Numbered from the stretch's first letter, positions 24,361 to 36,964 are shown. The stretch is DNA of 64,000 bases from Thinopyrum elongatum (GCA_011799875.1 CM022303.1:734385321-734449320); one strand, 5' to 3'. Notes: generated from the letters alone by a model not told the origin. Numbers and translations are program-made.

Positions 24361-25477
24361 TTGTTTTTCTTTTTTGTTTTTAAAATCACAAATTTTAAAA
24401 AATGTTCAATGTCTTTTAAAATATTGTTAATTTTATAAAAAAATCAGAATTCCAATAATTGTTCACATTATCTAAAACTTACAAAAGGACAAAAAATAAT
24501 TAAAAATTGTTCATGTTTTAAAAAAAATGGAATCAAAATTTTGTTCAAAATTCAAAATATGTTCAGAAATTTCAAAATTTGTTCCTTCTTAGAAAATATT
24601 TAGAATTTCAAAAAATATTCACAATTTTAGAAAATATTTAAATTTTAAAATTTCTTCCCTTTTCCAGAAAAATATTCAAAGTTTCATAATTTAAAAATTT
24701 TGTCACATTTTCAAAAAATAAAATCAGATTTTTTAAACGTCTGCACACAATCTGGCCCCGTCCCAGTGCGCTACAATCCCTGCCGTTCGCTCGTACGTGC
24801 AAAGCTAGCCTCAAACCAAGCACACAAGCAACCACCTTGATTGATCTACAGTAGCGCGCATTCGTAGCTTTTTTTTTTGTTTGAGCGGCCACGACCAAAC
24901 TTTTTTGAGCGTGTAGCTGTACGCAAATCGTGGTAGTTCTTGTGTATATATTGCTAAAAAAGACAAAGAAAACAAGTGGTGGGGGCCACAAACAGATGAT
25001 GAAGTCAACATAGATGTGACATTGTTAGATGTGAGGTATTATCTCACATCTAGATGTGACATAGTCGCACCTTTTTTTTGTTATACTAGATGTCATCATG
25101 TCACGTTTTCTTGTTAAAATTTGGGTACCGTCTATGCAAAAGTTGATTGGAATTTTATTCTGTCTTAGTCAACGATCATGTCTCTCTAATATAATATTCT
25201 TATGTCCTACCACCCTTTACCACTAAACACTCAACCCTTCGTGAATCTTAACATGGAGATATCTGATGGCTCAAAGCATCAACTTAGACGTAAGAAAATC
25301 TTAGATGACATCTCTTACACGTTTATTTCTTGCTTGAGTGGGCTCTGGCGTCTGAGTACAGGCCGCAAAGAACCAGGAGCCAAGAAACAAATGCTATGAG
25401 GTAAGCGTACCTGGGCTCTGTAACTTTGGCCGTGACCTTATGCTAGGCCTGGGCAGGATGCCGCTACACACCGGGTG
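24361..25477. other. AT-rich unassigned DNA, no gene seen
   Basis: 24370-24740 is composed of TTCAAAATTTGTTC-like motifs. Near 25023-25047 an inverted pair (TAGATGTGAG…CTCACATCTA) is flanked by further GATGTGACA copies, possibly a decayed terminus of a DNA transposon. Nothing codes convincingly. Confidence 0.4.
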
Positions 25478-25533
25478 TATATATATATATATATTATTCT
25501 ACTAATGTTAGCAGAATAGACCTATATATATAC
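25478..25533. repeat. Two (TA)n tracts around a 23-bp palindrome
   Basis: (TA)n at 25478-25494 and 25522-25533 enclose ATTCTaCTAAtgTTAGcAGAAT, a near-perfect hairpin. Just left of the first tract, TACACACCGGGTGTA is also palindromic. This resembles the junctions of the (TA)n-bounded elements further right. Confidence 0.55.
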
Positions 25534-27008
25534 ACACACGCATGTTACAGGTCGCTGCATTGCTAAAGTCAGACGGTGGACGGCTACACGGCGAAGATGA
25601 GATGCCGCAGCGGCGGGCCAGCGGCGACAAAGGAGACGAGATGCGTGCGACAGAGGTTTGATGAAAGATATGAGATGAATGTGATAGTCTCGACTACGGA
25701 GATGAGTCACGGTGGCCGGCAACCTGCGTGTCAGTGACGGCAAAGGGGTCGACGATTATTTTTTATCCTGGACGGTGAAACGGTGCAATTTTCCTTGCTA
25801 TAGTTCATGATTTGACAACTGATGAATACAGCATTGGTCCTGTAATACTCTAGTTATTAGTTAAGCCATGATACCTGAGAGTACACTCTACGAGGTAGTT
25901 TTCATATGATTCAATGTACATGTGGTATATCAACCCTGCTACACATCAGTTTGGTTGTTTTAATATGCGTGCCATGTGATGTATCCTCTTGATTCTTGAA
26001 CGAAGACTAGCATCTATATCCTTCTAATTTTGTCTCTATCAAAATCATGCAATCTCAATCTGATGTGGACTGAAACAGATTTGACGTTCATCTCTGTACG
26101 GTCATTCTTCCTTCAATGTAATGATTGTATGATGAAAATAAATATATACTTCTGCCGACGATGCATTAAAAGTATATTTTCTGGACATATATACTCTATT
26201 CTTCAGGATGTATCTTAGCTATAAACTTTTCCTTGTAGGAATTTGTTCAGTGTACTACTCCAAACATTCAGAAGGTAGTATATACTATATCATGAAAAAT
26301 GAAGTACATACCTACAAACAATGTGGTATACACTCTATGATAAAAAAGACAGTGCATATCCCTTATTTCTAAATAATGTTTATAGTTCTTAAAAAAAATA
26401 GTATGTACTCCGTATAAACAAGCACACATACCACTTAGAATGTCAGTATATACTCCTCGCAAAAAAAAAATAGGCCTTTAAAAATAAATTATGTATGCAC
26501 TCGTTCAATACAAATTCAGTATATACTCCTTTGAAAAATCAATGTATACTCCATCAATGTATATACTAATTTCTTTTTTTTCATGCAAAAAAAATCAGTA
26601 TATACTCCTTACATATGCAGTTTATACTCTTTAAAAAAAAAGTCAGTATATACTCCATTATAAAATGTGGAGTTAAGAGATAACTTCATGCTCTTATTTT
26701 GTTTCAGATATACCTATGGTGTAATTCCTAACGCACGGTTCATATGTATGTCACATAGTCCTTTTTACCAATGCAAAAAAGACAAGGTATGTGCAAAAAC
26801 GTCGCATCCAGGATAAGCTTCCTTTTTTTAACTTAAGCCACCGGTTGCATGCTCTTGCTTATAGGTAGTAGTTATGCATGAATAAGCTAGTTAGTTTGCT
26901 TCTTGTACGGGAGTGCTCAATGGATTTCCAACTACCTGCCTTATCCACTTAGGGAGTACATACTCCTGGGAGAATAAAAGAGGAGTCATATACATGTGTG
27001 TGTGTGTT
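25534..27008. other. Unassigned, AGTATATACTCC-rich region
   Basis: 25540-26260 shows no recognisable feature. From about 26270 to 26660 the motif AGTATATACTCC recurs roughly ten times between A-runs. The same motif family occurs inside the small element at 27493-27868, so this may be a larger relative of it. No gene seen. Confidence 0.4.
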
Positions 27009-27024
27009 GGGGGGGGGGGGGGGG
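27009..27024 (+). repeat. Run of 16 G
   Basis: An uninterrupted G homopolymer after a TG repeat. It directly precedes ATACATCCTACTACCGGG, which matches one end of the element at 27493-27868, so it may mark a junction. Length is prone to sequencing error. Confidence 0.7.
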
Positions 27025-27084
27025 ATACATCCTACTACCGGGTGTAGTTCACTCATGTCTCATATACTACCATGTGATATTATA

Positions 27085-27467
27085 CAATACTGTTCATCAC
27101 CCAGGGTGCAGAATAAGTTATTCTTCACCCAAGGTAATCTTACGATCGTTTCATAAATAAATTTTATTTTGTATACAAATAATACGTTCATATTGATTCA
27201 CTATGTAAAATTGGCATAAAAAACAAAAATATAGGTCATAAGACCAGAAAAATTACATTTTATGAATATTTTATGCTATGTTTTTACGTCCGTAACTTTA
27301 CGTGATGTAAATTATTTTTTACGGCGATTTAATATTTTTGTACGTTCTCATTTTACGTATGAAGGAAGAAAAAATTTATGGGACGTAAAAATATGGTCCA
27401 TTGATGGTAAAATAGAGGAGGGTGAAGAATAACTATTCCTCACTCAGCGTGATGAATAGCACGACCC
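27085..27467. mobile_element. Small (TA)n-flanked inverted-repeat element (383 bp)
   Basis: The left end carries TTCATCACCCAGGGTGCAG then AATAAGTTATTCTTCACCC. The inverted right end carries TTCATCACGCTGAGTGAG then AATAGTTATTCTTCACCC. Ends therefore form inverted repeats of about 40 bp, each containing its own hairpin (GGGTG…TTATTCTTCACCC). TATA-type sequence borders both sides (27078-27084; 27468-27492). The interior is AT-rich with ACGTAAAA motifs and no ORF. It looks like a MITE-type element that interrupts an older relative ending near 27025. Confidence 0.65.
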
Positions 27468-27492
27468 TATATATATATATATATATATATAT

Positions 27493-27868
27493 GGACAAAT
27501 TTTATCTACCACCGGTGGTAATTATCATCACTTGAGTTTTGTATGTTGTATATAGTATCTATCAAATCGGAGAGTATGTATGCGTAGTACGTAGTATATA
27601 AGAATGTTTAGATAGTATATATACTATTTTTTTAGTAGTATGTATCGTATTTTGAGTATGCTTTTTTTTACATACAAATATGTACGTATTTCACAAATAT
27701 AATAAAAATCATGGGCCAACTTACAATTTTTTCATGTAACTCACTTTGAAGTATCTTATATATAGTATATGAACATATTTACAATGATAAAGTAGTATAT
27801 ATACTACCACATGGTAGTATATGAGACATGTGGGGTAACTACCCTCAGGTGGTAGGATGGATTTTCCC
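27493..27868. mobile_element. Small (TA)n-flanked inverted-repeat element (376 bp)
   Basis: Left end GGACAAATTTTATC then TACCACCGGTGGTAATTA; inverted right end GGGAAAATCCATCC then TACCACCTGAGGGTAGTTA. Both ends hold a TACCACC…GGTA hairpin. The flanks are (TA)n at 27468-27492 and 27869-27878. The interior has GTAGTATATATACTAC motifs and no coding sequence. Confidence 0.65.
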
Positions 27869-28014
27869 TATATATATAGTGTAGCACTATTATGATGACA
27901 GGATCAGAATATTATTCTGATAACAACCGTTTCTTTATAGGGCCTGATGGGATGTTCCTGAACTGTTCCCGAACTAGAAAACAAAACAAACAACCGACCC
28001 GTCAACATATGACG

Positions 28015-28545
28015 ACTGGCCCATCCCCAACTTCCTGGCCTTCCCGTCCCTGCCCGGCTGCCCCCGCGCACCACCGTGCATCCCACCGCCGCGCGCTGCC
28101 GTGCATCCCGGCACCCGCTCCTGCCGCCGTCGCCTGAGGCCACCGCCAGCCTCCACCCGACACCACGCGCCAATGACCACCACCAACCTCCCCCTGAGGT
28201 GTCGTGCTGCTGGGCACCACCAACCTCACCCGGACGCCGCGCGCCAACCGCCGCCACCATCCTTCCCCCACGCCTCGCACCGCCGGCCACCACTAACTTC
28301 TCCGGGATGCCGTGCACTGACGGCCACCACCTTGACTCAGTCCGCCGGGCTGGCGGGCTCGACCACCTCCTCCCGCGACCCCTCTGTTGACCTCCTGCCG
28401 TGGCCCCGCTACAATCCTGCTCCCGCGGCCACGCCCGTTCCAATGCCGCCGGCTTCCTTCGTGCGCGCCACCCATGCCAACAGCAAGGCAACGTCCACCT
28501 ACTGCACAACCTCCCACACCACCCTGGCTTCCCCACCTACAGCAC
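28015..28545. other. GC-rich block just inside the left terminus
   Basis: A CCACC/CCGCC-rich, CpG-rich stretch giving overlapping proline- or glycine/arginine-rich open frames on both strands (up to 210 codons on the minus strand). Open frames on both strands and the absence of a domain argue against a gene. A similar GC-rich block lies inside the terminus at 57931. Confidence 0.55.
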
Positions 28546-28549
28546 AACC

Positions 28550-29150
28550 TCTGGATTTTTTTTGGAAATACTACTTTTTTTAACAAATTCTGAAAATATG
28601 ATGAACAAATCAAAATTTTCAAAAATATAGCACCGTCGTTGTAATGTTGGACGAAACTCAGTTTTCGTCCTAATGTTGGACGAAACATTCGTGTTTCGTT
28701 GAACCGTAGGACGAAACCCCGTGTATTTCGCTGAACAGTTGGACGAAGCATAACGTTTCATTCAACCATACAAAGAAACATCCCGAGATGCACAGTAAAC
28801 TCTGCACATAATCACCCCTTCCGCACTAGAGCTCCCCTGGCCGAACCCTCGCACCACTAGGACCGCATCGACGAGGTTAATCCATTCAGACATAGAAGAG
28901 CTCGAACCGTGCATCGTGGAGGACGAATTTCGCCATTCAATCTACACCGACCGCCGCAAGCCTTCGTCGCGCTCGGTGAGAAATTTTCCAATTACTCGCA
29001 CCCATCTACTCATCTAGATGCCGTCAACCTCCTAGACATTATCCTTTACCCTATTGTTGTCGTTGGCCGCGCACCACGATCCGTGCCATCCGCGGACGTG
29101 AACCGGATGTGGCCAACTCCGACATCACCTTGACGCGGTCATCGGAATGC
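28550..29150 (+). repeat. Left arm of a 600-bp inverted repeat
   Basis: Matches 29924-30527 on the opposite strand, from the TTTTTTTGGAAATACTAC outer edge to the GCGGTCATCGGAATGC inner edge. The outer half repeats GTTGGACGAAAC-like units four times. The inner half holds an open frame (HRGGRISPFNLHRPPQAFVA) that is also seen in the other arm. The two arms look about 90-95% identical by eye. Confidence 0.85.
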
Positions 29151-29923
29151 CCGTGTCCTCGGTGTCGTGCATGGATATCTTCTCCCGTCCACCCACGTGC
29201 AGCTCTACTCCACGTTGACGGCTGCGGTGTTCTATCACCGCTGCACGGAGCATCATTATGAATCTGTCATGCCATTGACGATGAAACAAGCTAGCTAGCT
29301 AAATCCTCTGTGATCTGCATATATATGATACTCATTTTGATACAGAAAAACGACAGATTAAGTGTTTGCTGTACGTCCATCGACATGAGTGCCAATTTGG
29401 GCTCCACGCAACTCTTCCGTGTCTACAATGGTAAATGCTTTTTAGAAGTCCTTACAACTCTTTTAATTTTTTAAACAACTCCATTAAAAAAACTGAGTTC
29501 GGTACATCAAAAAATATAGACAGAAAGTAAAGTGAATAAAGTAGAGTTAAACTACTTATTGCAACATCAGCATCTCTAACAAACATAGTCGGAGGCATCA
29601 CTCAGCAAAATGACACACCCAGATTGTATACGCAGAACACTACAGAAAACAGGGCATGCAAAACGAAACTTCAGAGTCACGACCAAACACGGGCAAGCCG
29701 ATGCACCACCGGCTACAACAATCATCCAACAACACGATGCCCAAGTGGTGCCCATCCTTTCGCCTGGTCAAACACCTCAGCCACCACCGCCGTGAGTCTT
29801 CTGGATCCTCGCCGGAGAGCCGCCATCACATTTTCCTTCTGCAAGTCGGACCAGTCATCAATATACCGACATATTAAATGAATGGCACTAGCAATCATTC
29901 GGGTACTTTTTAACGTTGGAAGT
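29151..29923. other. Spacer of the inverted repeat, no gene seen
   Basis: 773 bp between the arms. It contains an AT-rich stretch (29330-29600) and short ORFs without recognisable domains. As RNA it would be the loop of a long hairpin. Confidence 0.6.
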
Positions 29924-30527
29924 GCATTCCGATGACCGCGTCGAGGTGATGTCGGAGTTGGCGACATCCGGTTCACGTCCGCGGATGGCACGGATCGTGG
30001 TGCGCGTGGCCAACGACAACAATAGGATAAAAGATAATGTCTAGAAGGTTGACGGCATCTAGATGAGTAGGTGGGTGTGAGTAATTGGAAAATTTCGCAC
30101 CGAGCGCGACGAAGGCTTGCGGCGGTCGGTGTAGATTGAATGGCGAAATTCGTCCTCCACAATGCATGGTTCGAGCTCTTCTATATCTGAATGAATTCTC
30201 CTCGTCAATGCGGTCCTAGTGGCGCGAGGGTTCAGCCAGGGGAGCTCTAGTGCGGAAGCGGTGATTATGTGTAGAGTTTACTGGGCATCTCGGGATGTTT
30301 CTTCCTATGGTTGAACGAAATGTTATGTTTCGTCCACCTGTTCAGCAAAACACACTTTTCGTCCACGAAACCCCTGTTTCGAAACAGGAATGTTTCGTCC
30401 AACAGTAGGACAAAAACTGAGTTTCGTCCAACATTACAACGACGGTGCTCTATTTTTTAATTTTTTGATTTGTTCATCATATTTTCAGAATTTGTTAAAA
30501 AAAGTAGTATTTCCAAAAAAAAAATCT
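29924..30527 (-). repeat. Right arm of the 600-bp inverted repeat
   Basis: Reverse complement of 28550-29150, including the GTTGGACGAAAC units near 30305-30440 and the same open frame on the minus strand (from 30167). Small indels and substitutions separate the arms. Confidence 0.85.
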
Positions 30528-31120
30528 CGTCCGCGCAGCCACGCAGTCCAACTGCATCCGACATCCCTGTCTGATCTCTCCAGCCTTTGCAACCCCGTGT
30601 CCCGCCACCGTCCGGCGAGTAGTCCAACCTGAGGTGCAGCCTCGTCAGTAGCATAGCATTAGCTATTTTGATTTTTAACACATACATCTGGCTTGTCTTG
30701 AAGCTCCATGATCTGAAAAAAACATTGGGGAAACTTCATGTTCTGCATCGATGGGGTTGTGTTTGTGACTGTGCCCAATACGTGATCGTTTTAATGCATA
30801 GAAGGAGATTTTTTTTGTGGCCTAATTTTTTCTATCATCTAACTTGGTGGTCGAGTAACTCCAGGCCACAGATGTGTGGACGGAGGCGGCGTGGTTTGAG
30901 GCGGAGAAGAAGGCATTACGGCGGACTTAGTCGCGGATGGATCAGTCGAGCCGAGGTGCCCCTGCTAGTCTCTCTCGCACGCACATTATGCTGGTGTTGC
31001 TCTTCTCTCCTATGTGATTGTTGTTGCTGCTACTTCTCTCATGAGCTGATTTCGATTCTGCACACCTTTTGCTTCTGATAGTGCCACCATGGGAACTAGC
31101 CCGTCCTTATTTTACGGCAG

Positions 31121-32061
31121 TCGATCGCAACGGTTTGAGGGGTACTGCAGTTAAAAGTGGCTGGGAATTAAAGTTCAAGATAGGTAACTACAAGTTCTAT
31201 ATGAATTTTAACCTATTGGTTATAGAGTTTGTGTGTTTTGCATGTTTACTGCAAGAGAAACTCCTCCATCATGTCCCCTGTCACAGCCCAACCGCTCGCT
31301 GCCAATGCACTCCAACCCAAGTGCCTCCATGATGGAGGTCATCTCGCAGCCTAGCGACGAGGTAACTCATCTTCCTTGTCCCTCTCTCTCAATATTTTGC
31401 AGACCACCATTTTCTTCAGTAATTAGTAATGCCGCAGTCCAATGTGTTGATCTTCTCCAGTCCAATGTGTTCTTGGCTAGCTGGATACTCTAGCTGTCTG
31501 TTGTTTTCTCATTCGGTTCAGGTTGCTCTGGGATTTGTCCATGTTCAGGAGGGAAGTAAATTAACTTGGGTGACTAGTTCTGAAGCTGGAGTAGTACATA
31601 CTGTATAACTGAGCAAAAACCCGAATCAAAACTGTAATAATGTACCAATAAAAAATGTTGCATTGTACTAATCAAAAAACAACGTACAACTCTATTGGGC
31701 TTAATTGGTACATGATGTTTTCATGCTGCTAGCTACATACAGTAGTATGTACTGCTTCTCAAAAGCAGGGGACTGGAAATGTATTCCACTCTTTTGCTGG
31801 TAGTACTTGTGATTTGGCTTCTAAATTTTATAAGCTGCTGATGAACTCCATGTACGACTAACCTGCAACTGTGATGTTGGTGAGTTTCAAATTATGAAAG
31901 CAGTACAGACATTTATAACTTTTATGGTTGCCAAAATGAAATTTTACTACCTACAGGACGTGTGTGTGCTCTTCAGTTCAGCTTCTCCCCGCATGTCACG
32001 CCGTCGTTGTTGTCTCTCCTGGACATCGTCCGCTGGCTGCTCCTGCGCGGGCTGCTTCAAG
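31121..32061 (+). pseudogene. Exon-like segments, possible captured gene fragment
   Basis: Three stretches are bounded by acceptor and donor dinucleotides: 31121-31183 (CGGCAG before, GTAACT after), 31256-31361 (GCAAG before, GTAACT after) and 31957-32061 (CTACAG before, GTACTG after). The last is 105 bp, C/T-rich at third positions, and one frame reads FSPHVTPSLLSLLDIVRWLL. Base composition differs sharply from the AT-rich surroundings. I do not recognise the family. It could be a host gene fragment carried by the element, or chance. Confidence 0.3.
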
Positions 32062-33059
32062 GTACTGCCCCAGTCACATGCTTGAATAGCTAGGTTGTAG
32101 ATGGTGGGAGCCAGCTTTTTAATTGCCAAGGATCTTCAGTTGCTTCGGTAGCTCATATACTTCTCTCGTGTGTGCACATGCATCCATGAATAACAGATGT
32201 ACAGAGTGCTATTATTTGTAATTGCCAAGGTGTTGTCCGTCTTTGATAGCTTGATGTGCTACATTGATTTCATGCATACAGTCCTATGGTATTTTTCCTG
32301 CAAACTACAAATGAAAAAAGGATTTTGAGTTGCAAATCAATAATGCATGATGATCTTTTTAAGAGAAAGAAACTATGGAAGTTCATATATTGATTCTGAG
32401 AGACTTCAGGGTGGTTGTTTGCGGCCTAATAATTTTTTGGATGTTTGCAACTTCATATATTTAATCCTACATTTGTATCCTGAATTTTTTATTGAAGTAT
32501 GATTCAGGAAACAACGCGAAGTATGATTCACGAAACATACTTCATGGACATTCTTCGTCATAGATTCTGGAAACCAATGTTATCTGGTATACGTGGTGTC
32601 AAGAAAAAGAAAAAAGAAATGTGTTCTTACGTTTCTGATTAGTGTGCCCACTAGATGTTTCCAGAAAAGAAAAAGAAGAAATGTAGTTCAAGTTGTTCTC
32701 TCAGTACATGACACTTATGGAGAAGAAGAAGAAATGCAAAACTTACAAACAAGAAAAACAGTTTCCATCTCATTGATACAAACAATGCTTTCTCTAGTGT
32801 TTTCACTACTTGCAGTTCAAAAATTCTTGCATCCATGGCAGGTCGAGAAAAATTCTTGTGGCGGTTCGAACAAAATTCTTGCGGCAAGTATGAAAAAAAT
32901 GCTTGCGGCAGATCTCCTCCTCTCTCTTTACGTGTGACTATTGTAGAGATCTCCAATTTTCTTCGTTCTTGTGTATGAGTTGATGCCATCTACCTGTTTG
33001 ACGTTATACTTACGAGAACTGTGTGTATGTGTTCATGCAAAAAATGGGTTGTTTTATTT

Positions 33060-34450
33060 TCTTTTTGTGTATATAACAGAAAGAGAAAGAAGTTCAAATA
33101 TACGAAATGAAAAAGTTCAAAATATGTAAGACGATAAAAAGTTCGTGTAAGAAATTCGTATGCAGAAATAAAATGTAAATTCACAAAAGAAGTTCATATA
33201 TAAAAAAAGTTGAAGTTCGCATAGAGAAAAAAAAGGTGCATTTCTGAAAAAGATGTACTGAAAAGTACATGTTCTCTAATTCCTGATGCTTATATGGTCG
33301 TCTCAGAGGAGTAAAAACACAGAGCTCACACATAACATAATGATAATTAAAAAATTGTTCAAGTATTGTCCTCCAGACAAGTTCATGCCTATAATAAACC
33401 GAATTCGGGAGGTTAAAAAAAATCAAACCCGTCAATGAAAAAATGTACCTAAAAAGGTGAAAATGTACCTAAAAATGTTAAAAAAAATAGAAGTTCAAAT
33501 TGAAAAAATAGAGTGGCTTGATGTTTATTAAAAAACCTAGGAGTTTTTTCGTTACTAAAAGAAATAAAACCAAGAAGTCCAAATTAAAAAAAAGGATCAG
33601 TTCGATGATTATACAAAGTTCAGATTTCCTCATTATTAAAGAAAGGAAACTAGAAGTTCAAAATAAAATAACGCAATAGTTCGATGTATAAAAGTTGGAA
33701 AATCCAAATCCGCTGATAACAAGATCAAAGGAAGTTCAAAGAAAAATAACAAAGCAGTTCAAAAATAAAAGAGCACTTGGAACCGGGTATTTCACTGTCT
33801 CTAAAAAAAGTTCAAATATTAAAATAGAGAAGTTAAAAAAAATAAAAAAGGACTTTCATCGTTTCTAAAATTAAAAAAATCTAGAAGTTTAAATTTAAAT
33901 AACGGACGGTTCAATATTTATTACAAAACTAGGATATTTCTGTTACTAAAAGAAATAAACCAAGAAGTCCAAATTGCAAAAATAGAGAAGAAATGAGTAT
34001 GCAAGAATAGTTTACGGAACGTAAAAGGGGAAAAACACATATTTTCCTGTGTACTAAAGAATAAAATGAAGAGTGTTCAAATTAAAATAAAGGACTAGTT
34101 CGATGTATACGAAAAACTTAAATTCTTCGTTTCTAAGAAAAATAAAAGTAGAAGTTCAATTTAAAAAAAATGTTGATGTTATTTAAAAACATATTTTCTA
34201 AGAATAAGACTAAGAAGTTTAAATTACAATAACAGAGAAGTTCTAAGTATATGAAAAACTAAAAAAAAATCACGTATTACTAAAGAATAAAATAAAGAAG
34301 TTCAATAAATAAAATAAAGGAATGACTAAGAAAGTTTAAAAAAATTTTTCCTTGTTTCTACAACAAAATTACGAAGGTTCAAAACTTACAAAAAAAAACA
34401 ATGAACACAGCTGCGGTTCGCGTGGTTTATACGGTTTAAGAAAATTTGTA
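33060..34450. repeat. AAGTTCAAA-rich zone
   Basis: AAGTTCAAAT and close variants recur every 40-80 bp in A-rich DNA, mostly in one orientation. No gene. A related AGTTCACTCTGTAAA series occupies 58200-58900 in the element that starts at 57931. Confidence 0.6.
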
Positions 34451-34829
34451 GGATTTTTGACTTTGTGTGTTGGAGGAAAAGTACCAAAACTCACAGATAT
34501 CAGTGAGTAATACGCATGACCGAAAGGTAAAAGGTCAGATCAAATTGAAGGATTAAAACAAATTGAACTAAAAAAAAAACACGGTTCAAATTTGATGTTA
34601 TGTGTTTAAAACAAGTCGAATGGGAGGACAGAACAGTGGACAAACAAATCTTTACTCAAAAAATAAAAAATATTAAGTTCAAATTAAAATTACACAAAAG
34701 TTTAAAGTATATTAAAACTTAGGATTTACAAGTACAAAAAACAAAAAGCCCAATGTCACTTTGGGCATTTTAAAGACAATAAATGCGATGCATTTTGAAA
34801 AAGCTCTCTACATGCCAAAGTTTCTCATA

Positions 34830-36880
34830 TTCAAACTCACTCCAACAGGATATCATACGATTTATTCCGTTAAAAGGGTTTTATGTTTTGGTCTATATCG
34901 GTTGAAAAAAAATAAGTTTTAACATATTAGAAAATCTGCTCAACATGTAAAATTGCGCCTTTTCGATGGCTTTCCAACAGTATATCTTTTGCTCAATTTC
35001 AATGAGTGTTTTAAGGAGTTATGGGTAAAAGACGAGAGAGAATTTCAAAGTGAAAACAGCCAGTGGTTCAACTACTACATGGAGTGTGTTTCATACAAGA
35101 AAATGGAATGAAAAGACAAAGTCTGAAAAGACTTTTCCGAGAAGTTCACGTGGTCGGCCAAGGAAAGTTTAAATATTCTTGTAAAGGAGATTCACCGTGT
35201 ATTTACTTGTGCAAAAACACACACAAAAAATATTGTTTTTTGTGTTTTAAAATAATTCTCTCAATCCATTACAAATTTTATGCAAAAATGCTCTACATGA
35301 AAAATTTCCTCCTATTCAACAACTTTCCAAAGGTATATCATTATCTTATTTCAAAAATAAACGGTTCAAACAAATTGGTGTATCTTGTTCGGAACAAAAA
35401 TTTAATGTATTAGAAAAAGTTGCGTCTTTTCAACAGGTTTCTAAAAGGTGTATCGTTTGTGCAACTCCGATGAACAGGTGAGGAATTACGAACAAAACTA
35501 CATGATAGAAGTTCAAAGCGAAAACAGCGAGCAATTCAACTACTACACAGAATGTGTTTCACGTGAGAAGTAAGATAATACAAAGCTAAAAGCCTAAAAG
35601 GGCTGTTGCAAGAAGTTCACGTGCTCCTCCAGACGCTGTTCAAGAGATTTCTAGTGCGAGACATCCGTCCTTAACTTATATGTTAAAAAAAGGGCAAAAA
35701 CAACGTTGTTTTTGCCATTTTTAAAACTGCTTTCAAACAGGAACGAATTTGTAACAGCTGACTACATGAAAAAATTGCTCCTATTCATAAGCTTTCCAAC
35801 GGTATATTATATGCTACATTGAGATGAACGGTTTAAAAGTTTCATGTATACTGTTAAAAACACGTTTTTACATATTCAAAAAAAATCTTTTGAATCATCG
35901 CGAGTATGAAAAAATGATCAACACGGAAAATTTGCGTGTTTTCAATAGCTTTCCATCGGAATATCATTTGCTCGATTTCGGTGAGTTGTTGTGGAATTAC
36001 GGGCAAAAAACAGTACACAGGAAACAGAGTGAAGTTCAAACAGACATGCCTTAGAAGTTTAATTTCTTCACGCAGTACATTTCCGAAGACTCTGTTTTCG
36101 CGATGAAGGGAGAACACATCATCTCACCGTTTTCAAAATTATTTAAAAACGCCTGCAAATTTGAGAAAACTTTGTATATGATACAGTTTCGCATTTTTGA
36201 TAGCGTTCCAACGGTATATTATTTACCGCATTCCAATAAAGTTTGCGAAAATTACGGCAAAAAACTATTTCAGCCATTTTCAAAATTGATATAAAACCGT
36301 AAAGAATTGTGAGAAACATTCTACACATAAAAGTTCCGCATTTGTTTAAGCTTTCCAACGCCATATCATTTGCTGCATTTCGACAAACCATTGAAAAATA
36401 AATTCAAAAATACGAACTCGGAAGAACTTTGACCATTTTCTAAATTACTCTTAAACCGTTCAAAATTGCAAACTTTCTATATGAAAAAGAAGCGCATTTT
36501 CATAAGCTTTCCAACGCCATATCGTATGCATCAATCGGATTAGTTGTTTCCAAATTACGCCAAACAAAACACCGGTGTTCGGTTTCGGAAATTCCACCAT
36601 TTTTCAAATTGCTCTTTAACCGTATGGAATTAGGGAAAACTTTCTATATGTGAAATGGGTGGATTTGCAACAGCTTTCCAACGCCATATCATTTGCCTTA
36701 TTCCAATTAACGGTTTAGAAATAGGCTAAAAAATGCGAATCATGTTTTTTTATAAAGAAAAACGGTTTGCAAAACTGCTCTTAAACCGTATTGATTTTGC
36801 AAAAAGTTTATGTGTGCATAGTTTTCCAACGGTATATCGCAAGCCCCATTTGAACAATGTTTGCGGAAGCTCAACATGTC
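34830..36880. repeat. Diverged tandem array, period about 150-165 bp
   Basis: The anchor CTTTCCAACGGTATATCATTTGC, in variant forms, recurs near 34970, 35323, 35792, 35949, 36205, 36351, 36507, 36674 and 36822. Between anchors, units share ACATGAAAAATT, GATGAACGGTT and AATTACGG. The rightmost five are the most regular (146-167 bp). No coding sequence. Confidence 0.7.
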
Positions 36881-36961
36881 CCTGGGTGAAGTTCAACTAC
36901 TACTACTGCGATGGGTCGACTAGGTATCAGAATATTATTCTCATCCTGTAATTAGAATAGT

Positions 36962-36964
<3 letters not shown>

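Larger units (their letters stand above)
27879..36964. mobile_element. Large (TA)n-bounded element with hairpin-bearing inverted ends (about 9.1 kb)
   Basis: The left end (from 27879) and the inverted right end (from 36964) align over 42 bases with 6 mismatches by eye. Shared features are CACTATT, ACAGGAT and a terminal hairpin AGAATAtTATTCT. Outside are (TA)n tracts at 27869-27878 and 36965-37035. The right tract is the microsatellite of a Copia LTR, so that LTR was the target. Inside, left to right: GC-rich block, 600-bp inverted repeat, exon-like segments, GTTCA-rich zone, and a diverged 150-bp tandem array. No transposase was recognised. It could be one large non-autonomous element or several nested ones. 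Confidence 0.5.

Noticed and set aside
27904..28536. 210-codon minus-strand ORF
   Set aside because: GC-rich DNA with open frames on both strands, no domain, and inside a repeat element.
27879..36964. Helitron interpretation of the 9.1-kb element
   Set aside because: There is a terminal hairpin, but no TC start, no CTRR end after the hairpin and no A/T junction. Both ends carry the hairpin as an inverted repeat.
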